The position numbers and the translations under genes are program-made. A model generated the notes under the pieces. The model saw only the letters and a program-made list of their open reading frames with translations. It searched no databases and was not told the origin of the DNA. Positions 59,587-64,000 of a DNA stretch of 64,000 nucleotides are shown piece by piece. This DNA comes from CAVRXQ01 sp963838845 (GTDB lineage: Bacteria > Actinomycetota > Acidimicrobiia > Acidimicrobiales > Bog-793): contig CAWISR010000003.1 of assembly GCA_963838845.1 (NCBI GenBank), positions 1,426,001 to 1,490,000 on the forward strand, in the 5' to 3' direction. Numbering within the stretch: the first letter of the stretch is position 1; every line of letters starts with the position of its first letter.

Positions 59587-60222
59587 TCAGTCGAGCGCGC
59601 GCAGCACCGTCACGACCTTGCCGTAGATCGCGACGTCGTTGGGCGGGAGCTCGATCTCATCGAAGTCCGGGTTCGACGGCGCGAGGACGACCTTCCCGCG
59701 CCGGCGCCGGAAGGTCTTCACCGTCGCCTCGTCATCACCGATGCCGGCAACGACGATGTCGCCCGGCTCGGCGTCTGGCTGGCGGCGGACGACGACGAGG
59801 TCGCCGTCGAAGATTCCGGCACCGATCATCGAATCGCCCCGCACGCGCAGCATGAACAGCTCACCAGGACCGGTCAGGTCCTCTGGGACGGGGAGAACCT
59901 CCTCGACGTTCTCCTCGGCGAGGACGCCTGTACCGGCCGCGACATAGCCGAGCAGCGGAACGTGGGCGACCGGACGAGCGCCGATCGCGGCGCCGGAGGT
60001 GGGTTCGAACGCCACGACGATCGCGCGCGGCTTCGTTGGGTCCCGTCGGAGAAAGCCGTGCCGCTGCAGGATCTGGAGGTGGGTGTGGACGGTCGATGAC
60101 GAAGTGAGCCCGACGGCCTCGCCGATCTCACGTACCGAGGGCGGATAGCCCCGCTCACGAACCTGGCGCTCGATGAATTCGAGGATCTGGCGCCGCTTTC
60201 CCGAAAGCTGCGTCTCGGCCAC
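59587..60222 (-). CDS. lexA: LexA SOS repressor
   Basis: 211 residues from GTG at 60222 with AGGGGG seven bases upstream. Winged helix: KRRQILEFIERQVRERGYPPSVREIGEAVGLTSSSTVHTHL. Peptidase domain: autocleavage Ala-Gly in LLGYVAAGTGVLAEEN, catalytic Ser in RVRGDSMIGAGIFDGD and catalytic Lys in DEATVKTFRRR. All needed for RecA-stimulated self-cleavage. Two strong LexA boxes lie in the intergenic region shared with the divergent LysM gene, so the repressor likely controls both itself and that gene. Confidence 0.96.
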   Translation of the reverse strand: MAETQLSGKRRQILEFIERQVRERGYPPSVREIGEAVGLTSSSTVHTHLQILQRHGFLRRDPTKPRAIVVAFEPTSGAAIGARPVAHVPLLGYVAAGTGVLAEENVEEVLPVPEDLTGPGELFMLRVRGDSMIGAGIFDGDLVVVRRQPDAEPGDIVVAGIGDDEATVKTFRRRRGKVVLAPSNPDFDEIELPPNDVAIYGKVVTVLRALD

Positions 60223-60300
60223 GGCATACCCCCTGTTCGCGGTGGTGGATCGAAGCGCAACGGTACCGGGTGAGACAACCCCATGCAAACATCCGTTCGT

Positions 60301-60315
60301 GGAACACCCGTTCGA
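60301..60315. promoter_or_regulatory. LexA-binding (SOS) box 1
   Basis: GGAACACCCGTTCGA contains GAAC-N4-GTTC, the core of the actinobacterial SOS box (CGAAC-N4-GTTCG). It lies 79 bases upstream of the lexA start and 92 bases upstream of the LysM start. Confidence 0.8.
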
Positions 60316-60329
60316 CGAATCGTTGACAG

Positions 60330-60343
60330 CGAACAGACGTTCG
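60330..60343. promoter_or_regulatory. LexA-binding (SOS) box 2
   Basis: CGAACAGACGTTCG is a full match to CGAAC-N4-GTTCG. It lies 64 bases upstream of the LysM ATG at 60407. A weaker third site, CGAACACCTGTACG, is at 60364-60377, with one mismatch in the right half. Confidence 0.85.
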
Positions 60344-60406
60344 TGGAACGATGCCGTCGGGACCGAACACCTGTACGAGCCGTCAGACAGCGCCGGGGAG
60401 GTCGAA

Positions 60407-60859
60407 ATGGCCGCGATACCGAGCACGATCGGGGGCTGCATCCCTCGCCCATCGAAGGATCGCCTGCGACTCGTCGGCGTTGTCGGAAGCGATGGCGGGC
60501 GCACGGCGGGCACCGCCCGAAATCCCCGCTCGCGAAAGACGATGGCCCGGCGCCGCCTCGGCACGCTGGCCGCCGTGTGCGGTCTTGTCGGCTTGTGGTT
60601 CGGAACCGGGGCGCTCGCCGCGCCACCAAGTGCCAAGACCACACCGGCACTCAGCGTCGTCGCAGGCGCGGTATACGTAGCACGAGCCGGCGACACCTTG
60701 GAGTCGGTCGCCCAGAGTCTCGTCCCTCGCCGCGACGTTCCGTCACTCGTCCATTACTTGGCGATCGAGCTCCACGGCGGCGCCTCACTCCGGCCGGGAA
60801 CCGTGCTGCGGGTCCCTGCCGTGTTCGCCGTGCGATCGATCACCCAACAGCGTCGCTGA
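60407..60859 (+). CDS. LysM-domain protein, SOS-controlled cell-division inhibitor candidate (Rv2719c/YneA-like)
   Basis: 150 residues from ATG at 60407, with GGGGAGG upstream. A basic N-terminus and a membrane helix at about 49-68 (LGTLAAVCGLVGLWFGTGALA) precede a LysM-like domain at about 86-140: VYVARAGDTLESVAQSLV...GASLRPGTVLRVP. Divergent from lexA and followed by nrdR, exactly the position of mycobacterial Rv2719c and of Bacillus YneA, small SOS-induced LysM proteins that stop division during DNA damage. The LexA boxes just upstream support this. Confidence 0.85.
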   Translation: MAAIPSTIGGCIPRPSKDRLRLVGVVGSDGGRTAGTARNPRSRKTMARRRLGTLAAVCGLVGLWFGTGALAAPPSAKTTPALSVVAGAVYVARAGDTLESVAQSLVPRRDVPSLVHYLAIELHGGASLRPGTVLRVPAVFAVRSITQQRR

Positions 60860-61007
60860 ACTCAGTGATCGCGATCTCAACCAGCCACGGGAGGGTTGCC
60901 TCGTCTCGCGGTGATCGCAGAGATCCTCGGATCGCGCGAACGACCTTGCGATAGGCCTACTCTCCGTGCGTGCCGAGGCGTTTGTCGAGCGGGCTCACGC
61001 AGCTCTG

Positions 61008-61502
61008 ATGCGCTGTCCCAACTGCTCGGTTTCTGACGATCATGTCGTCGACTCGCGTGAAGTGGACGAATCGCATGCCGTTCGCCGGCGGCGCGAGTGC
61101 CGAAATTGCGGCCATCGCTTCACGACCTTCGAGCGACTTGCCGAACCGGTGGTGTTCGTCGTCAAACGCTCCGGTGACCGGGAGCCGTTCCAACTCGACA
61201 AGGTTGTGGCGGGCGTCCGGGCGGCGACGAAGAACCGCCCCGTCGATGACGACCAGATTGTGACGGTCGCGAAGGTGGTAGAGGAGCACGTCCGGGCGCT
61301 CGGGGGATCGGTGAGCTCAGAACAGATCGGGGTGACGGTGCTCGATCTCTTGAAGGAGCTCGACGAGGTGGCGTACATCCGCTTCGCGAGCGTCTACAAG
61401 GGATTCGAGAACCTGAGCGATTTCCAGCGCGAAGCCGGTCTGCTCACGAAGGCGACGGCGCCGAAGCGCCACGTGTCGAGCGCGGGTCCACGTGGCCATT
61501 GA
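61008..61502 (+). CDS. nrdR: Transcriptional repressor NrdR of ribonucleotide reductase genes
   Basis: 164 residues from ATG at 61008. Zinc ribbon MRCPNCSVSDDHVVDSRE...RRRECRNCGHRFTTFER (four cysteines, plus the typical RRRRECxxCxxRFTTFE signature) followed by the ATP-cone VVKRSGDREPFQLDKVVAGV and VAYIRFASVYKGFENLSDF. Senses dATP/ATP and represses nrd genes. Following the lexA / LysM pair is the mycobacterial order (Rv2720-Rv2719c-Rv2718c). No nrd gene lies in the window. Confidence 0.95.
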   Translation: MRCPNCSVSDDHVVDSREVDESHAVRRRRECRNCGHRFTTFERLAEPVVFVVKRSGDREPFQLDKVVAGVRAATKNRPVDDDQIVTVAKVVEEHVRALGGSVSSEQIGVTVLDLLKELDEVAYIRFASVYKGFENLSDFQREAGLLTKATAPKRHVSSAGPRGH

Positions 61503-62202
61503 GCTCCTTGTCCCGCAACCCGAGCGCGCAATGGCGATCTATGCGCACCCCGACGATGCCGACGTTGCTTGTGCGGGGACGCTGGCGCGCTGGGTGGCCC
61601 ACGGATGCAAGGTCGAGCTCGTCGTCTGTGCTCGCGGCGACAAGGGGACACGTGACCCGTCGATACGAGCGAATGAACTCATCGATCGGCGCGCCGAGGA
61701 AATTGCGCACGCCGCTTCGATCGTTGGCGTCGAACGGATCCATCAACTCGGTCGCAACGACGGCGAGTTCGACAACGATCTTTCCCTTCGCCACGAGATC
61801 GTCAAGTGCATCCGGGCCTTCCGTCCCGAGGTCATCGTTTGTCCGGATCCGCTCGCGGTCTTCTTCGGTTCGCACTACTACAACCACCGGGATCACCGGG
61901 TCGTCGGCTATGCCGCGCTGGACGCCGCATCACCGGCCGCCGCGAAACCCGCCTATTTCCCCGACGCCGGGACGCCGCACGCCGTCGAGTTCGCGTTGTT
62001 ATCCGGGACGCTCGAACCGGATGTCGCCGTCGACATCACCGCGACCATCGCCCGCAAGGCCGATGCCGTTGCGTGTCACACGAGCCAACTCGAAGATCGC
62101 GACGCAATCCGTCCGGTGATCGAAGAACGCGCCGCGGATGCGGGCGCGCAGGTGGGCGTCGCTTTCGCCGAGTCGTTCCGGCGCGTCTACCTCGCCCATT
62201 GA
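61492..62202 (+). CDS. LmbE/PIG-L family deacetylase
   Basis: 236 residues from GTG at 61492, overlapping the end of nrdR by 11 bases. Zinc-dependent N-deacetylases acting on GlcNAc-like substrates. Motifs: MAIYAHPDDADVACAGTLARWV (AHPDD), VCARGDKGTRD, LGRNDGEFDNDL, and NHRDHRVVGYAAL carrying the metal ligand histidines. MshB and Mca, which act in mycothiol metabolism, are members; whether this one does so is not clear. Coupled to nrdR. Confidence 0.88.
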   Translation: MAIELLVPQPERAMAIYAHPDDADVACAGTLARWVAHGCKVELVVCARGDKGTRDPSIRANELIDRRAEEIAHAASIVGVERIHQLGRNDGEFDNDLSLRHEIVKCIRAFRPEVIVCPDPLAVFFGSHYYNHRDHRVVGYAALDAASPAAAKPAYFPDAGTPHAVEFALLSGTLEPDVAVDITATIARKADAVACHTSQLEDRDAIRPVIEERAADAGAQVGVAFAESFRRVYLAH

Positions 62203-62222
62203 CAGCGCCCGGAGATCGGGCG

Positions 62223-63512
62223 ATGACCGCGGGTCGGCCACATGGCTCCCGTTCAATCGACATCTTGCACCTCGACATGGACTCGTTCTTCGCGGCCGTC
62301 GAGGTGCTCGAGGATCCTTCGCTCGCCGGGAAGCCCGTCGTCGTCGGAGGGACCGGACCGCGCGCCGTCGTCGCCTCGGCGTCGTACCCGGCGAGGGCGT
62401 TCGGCATCCGTTCGGCGATGCCGATGGGGCAAGCACGGCGACTCTGCCCGAACCTCATCGTGATTCGCCCCCGACACGGCGCGTACGCCGCCGTCGCCGA
62501 GCAGCTGATGACGATCTGCAGGGCGATCACACCCCTCGTCGAACCGATCTCCCTCGACGAGGCTTATCTCGACGTGTCAGGCGCGCACCATCTCTTTGGT
62601 GAGAGCGAAGCGATCGCCTGGATGGTCCATGAGCGAGTGCGCGACGAACTCTCGCTCTCGTGTGCGATCGGCATCGGCACGTCGAAGCTGGTCGCGAAGC
62701 TCGCCTCGAAGGCGGCGAAGCCGAAGGTGCGCGACGGCCGAGTCGTGCAAGGTGAGGTCGTGAAAGTGGTCACTCCGGAACGAGAGATCGCGTTCTTGCA
62801 CGCGCATCCGGTCCGTGCCCTGCCTGGCGTCGGTCCGAAGACGGCGGAGCGCCTTTGTCGCATGGGCGTGACCACGGTGCGGGACCTCTCCGTCGTCGGA
62901 CGCGCCCGCCTCGTCTCGGCTCTCGGAGCGTCGGTCGGCGAGTACCTCGACGACCTCGCCGCCGGGCGTGACGAGCGCCCGGTGACCGTTGATCGCGAGC
63001 TGAAGTCCATCGGACATGAGGAAACCTTCGACATCGACGACTTCGACCGGCCTTCGCTCGAACGCAAGGCGCGTCGGTACGCCGCGTCGGTCGGCGCCCA
63101 CATGCGTGAGCGCGGCATCGTGGCGCGCACCGTCTCGGTGAAGGCACGCTTTGGGGGCTTCGAAACCATCGTCCGATCGAAGACCGGACGACGACCGGTC
63201 GCGCAGGCTTCGGAAATCGCCGCGGTCGCCGTGACGCTGCTCACCTCCATCGACGTCGATCGGGGCGTCCGGCTGCTCGGGGTGAGCGTTTCGAATCTCG
63301 AAGAGGCGTCGCCCCCAGTTGTCCAGCTCGAGCTGTTTGGCGAGGGCCGGGGACCGAGCGACGACCCTGCTGCTCAGGCGGGCGAGAAGCGTTCGGACGC
63401 GTCCGAGATCGCCGCCGAGGCGATCCGGCGGCGATTCGGTCGAGGCGCGATCGGCTCGGCGGAGGTCGTCGGTGATTTCGAGGAGAGTCGGCACGCGAAC
63501 AAGCGATCGTGA
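62223..63512 (+). CDS. dinB: DNA polymerase IV (DinB, Y family)
   Basis: 429 residues from ATG at 62223. Translesion polymerase. Motifs: ILHLDMDSFFAAVEVLEDP (catalytic Asp), VVVGGTGPRAVVASASYPARAFGIRSAMP is the family N-terminal segment, SLDEAYLDVSG (catalytic Asp-Glu), GIGTSKLVAKLASKAAKP, LPGVGPKTAERL HhH. The C-terminal QLELF at about 372-376 is a beta-clamp-binding motif, after which a charged tail follows. It is not preceded by a clear LexA box. Confidence 0.93.
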   Translation: MTAGRPHGSRSIDILHLDMDSFFAAVEVLEDPSLAGKPVVVGGTGPRAVVASASYPARAFGIRSAMPMGQARRLCPNLIVIRPRHGAYAAVAEQLMTICRAITPLVEPISLDEAYLDVSGAHHLFGESEAIAWMVHERVRDELSLSCAIGIGTSKLVAKLASKAAKPKVRDGRVVQGEVVKVVTPEREIAFLHAHPVRALPGVGPKTAERLCRMGVTTVRDLSVVGRARLVSALGASVGEYLDDLAAGRDERPVTVDRELKSIGHEETFDIDDFDRPSLERKARRYAASVGAHMRERGIVARTVSVKARFGGFETIVRSKTGRRPVAQASEIAAVAVTLLTSIDVDRGVRLLGVSVSNLEEASPPVVQLELFGEGRGPSDDPAAQAGEKRSDASEIAAEAIRRRFGRGAIGSAEVVGDFEESRHANKRS

Positions 63513-63604
63513 ATCCGTTTTCGTCCGTTGTTGGCCAGAAGGGACCGCGCGACAATGACGCGTACCGGACCGGCGAAGGCCGCGATTAGCGTTCGGTAGG
63601 CACC

Positions 63605-63627
63605 CCCGCCGCAGACCGGGCGGCGGG
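63605..63627 (+). terminator. GC-rich hairpin between dinB and the DUF3040 gene
   Basis: CCCGCCGC (63605-63612), loop AGACCGG, GCGGCGGG (63620-63627): perfect 8-base arms. Followed by AGCTGGGGG with no T-run. Could terminate dinB transcription or act as an attenuator before the next gene. The rest of 63513-63652 shows nothing else. Confidence 0.4.
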
Positions 63628-63652
63628 AGCTGGGGGCGACTCGGGAGGGCCG

Positions 63653-64000
63653 TTGCCGCTATCCGAAGAAGAGCAGCGAATTCTCCACGAAATGGAGCAG
63701 AAACTCTACGAGCACGACCCCGGCTTTCGCGGGCGGGTCGAGGCGAGAGCCCGCCACTCTCTCGTCGGACGCTCGATGCGCTGGTCGGTCCTCATGTTCG
63801 TCATCGGGTTCGTCGTGCTGCTCCTCGAGTTTCGCTCCTCGACGGTCGTCGCCACCTTTGGGTTCCTCGTCATGCTGTTCGCCGCGCTGATGTTCGAGCG
63901 CGCGGCTCGCCAGTCCTCGAGCCGCGCCGAAGGTGCCAAACGGGCAGGGAAGCCGAACGGATTCGGGGAGGAGTTCTCCCTGATCGGGCGGAGGCTGCGC
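63653..64000 (+). CDS. DUF3040 family membrane protein (partial, runs off the window)
   Basis: TTG at 63653 with GGGAGGG upstream opens a frame to the window edge (116 codons). LPLSEEEQRILHEMEQKLYEHDPGF is the DUF3040 signature, followed by a basic GRSMRW and two membrane helices (about 43-60 and 64-80: VLMFVIGFVVLLLEF and VVATFGFLVMLFAALMF). Small actinobacterial membrane proteins of unknown function, often encoded upstream of mraZ and the division/cell-wall cluster, which may follow beyond the window. Confidence 0.88.
   Translation, partial: MPLSEEEQRILHEMEQKLYEHDPGFRGRVEARARHSLVGRSMRWSVLMFVIGFVVLLLEFRSSTVVATFGFLVMLFAALMFERAARQSSSRAEGAKRAGKPNGFGEEFSLIGRRLR

Larger units (their letters stand above)
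60294..60349 (+). repeat. Twelve-base direct repeat in the lexA/LysM intergenic region
   Basis: CGTTCGTGGAAC occurs at 60294-60305 and 60338-60349, 44 bases apart (about four helical turns). Each overlaps half of a LexA box, so the spacing may serve cooperative binding on one DNA face. Confidence 0.55.

Noticed and set aside
1..64000. tRNA, rRNA, CRISPR or transposase genes
   Set aside because: Looked for tRNA arms, regularly spaced repeats and transposase motifs; none seen.

Overview
High-GC bacterial DNA, 64 kb, almost fully coding. Gene content points to Actinomycetota, most likely Acidimicrobiia or a close relative (inference). The supporting evidence is a WhiB1-like regulator, DUF3107, DUF3040 and DUF5719 proteins, coenzyme F420 genes (cofD, cofE) plus an F420-type luciferase-like oxidoreductase, the divergent lexA / LysM / nrdR arrangement, and an rmlD-GT2-manC-F420-manB-SIS-ahcY gene order that resembles the mycobacterial rmlD-wbbL-manB-fbiA-fbiB-pmmA-sahH region. 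I see no rRNA, tRNA, CRISPR array, insertion sequence or phage gene. No stretch longer than 300 bases lacks a gene.

Layout. 0-1.4 kb: end of a System I cytochrome c maturation operon (ccmG-like, ccmH, ccmI-like). 1.6-6.0 kb: an Fe-S locus, with a SufR-like regulator and cysteine desulfurase divergent from mrp, a 29-residue Cys-rich reading frame and a dGTPase-like HD protein. 6-10 kb: methyltransferase, SPFH/NfeD pair, DUF3107, PHP phosphatase, WhiB. 10-13 kb: MBOAT plus SGNH O-acylation pair. 13-17 kb: ppa, then a minus-strand run trx-folP-holA-inositol phosphatase. 17-27 kb: amino acid permease, metH, an ATP-grasp gene, two membrane proteins, a rhodanese-MoeB fusion, a luciferase-like oxidoreductase. 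27-31 kb: M20 hydrolase, biotin carboxylase/carrier protein, and divergent birA. 31-52 kb: surface polysaccharide and sugar-nucleotide block (rmlB, rmlD, glycosyltransferases, manC, epimerase, RMD-like, manB, SIS isomerase) interleaved with cofD/cofE, DUF5719 and ftsH. 52-58.4 kb: ahcY, miaA, dapF, hflX, dapD, dapE. 58.5-64 kb: cation exchanger, lexA, LysM protein, nrdR, LmbE deacetylase, dinB, start of a DUF3040 gene.

Most plus-strand genes of the polysaccharide block overlap by 4 bases (ATGA/GTGA), so they probably form long coupled operons. MetH and AhcY belong to the same methyl cycle. DapD, DapE and DapF give the succinylase route to diaminopimelate and lysine. AccC/BCCP and BirA sit back to back as enzyme and biotinylating ligase.

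The most striking observation is a set of broken reading frames in otherwise well-conserved genes: metH, the ATP-grasp gene, miaA, hflX, dapD, and probably a compensated pair in the permease. Five single-base shifts and one shift-and-return in 64 kb, several in essential genes, suggest indel errors in the assembled sequence more than real decay. A reader should treat these proteins as probably intact in the organism. Other points of interest are the Cys-rich mini-ORF, the operator-like repeats at the SufR/mrp divergence, two strong LexA boxes, a recurring TANNNT element placed for leaderless transcription, and an RmlB whose catalytic Asp is replaced by Cys. I found no clear new multi-gene defence or metabolic system.
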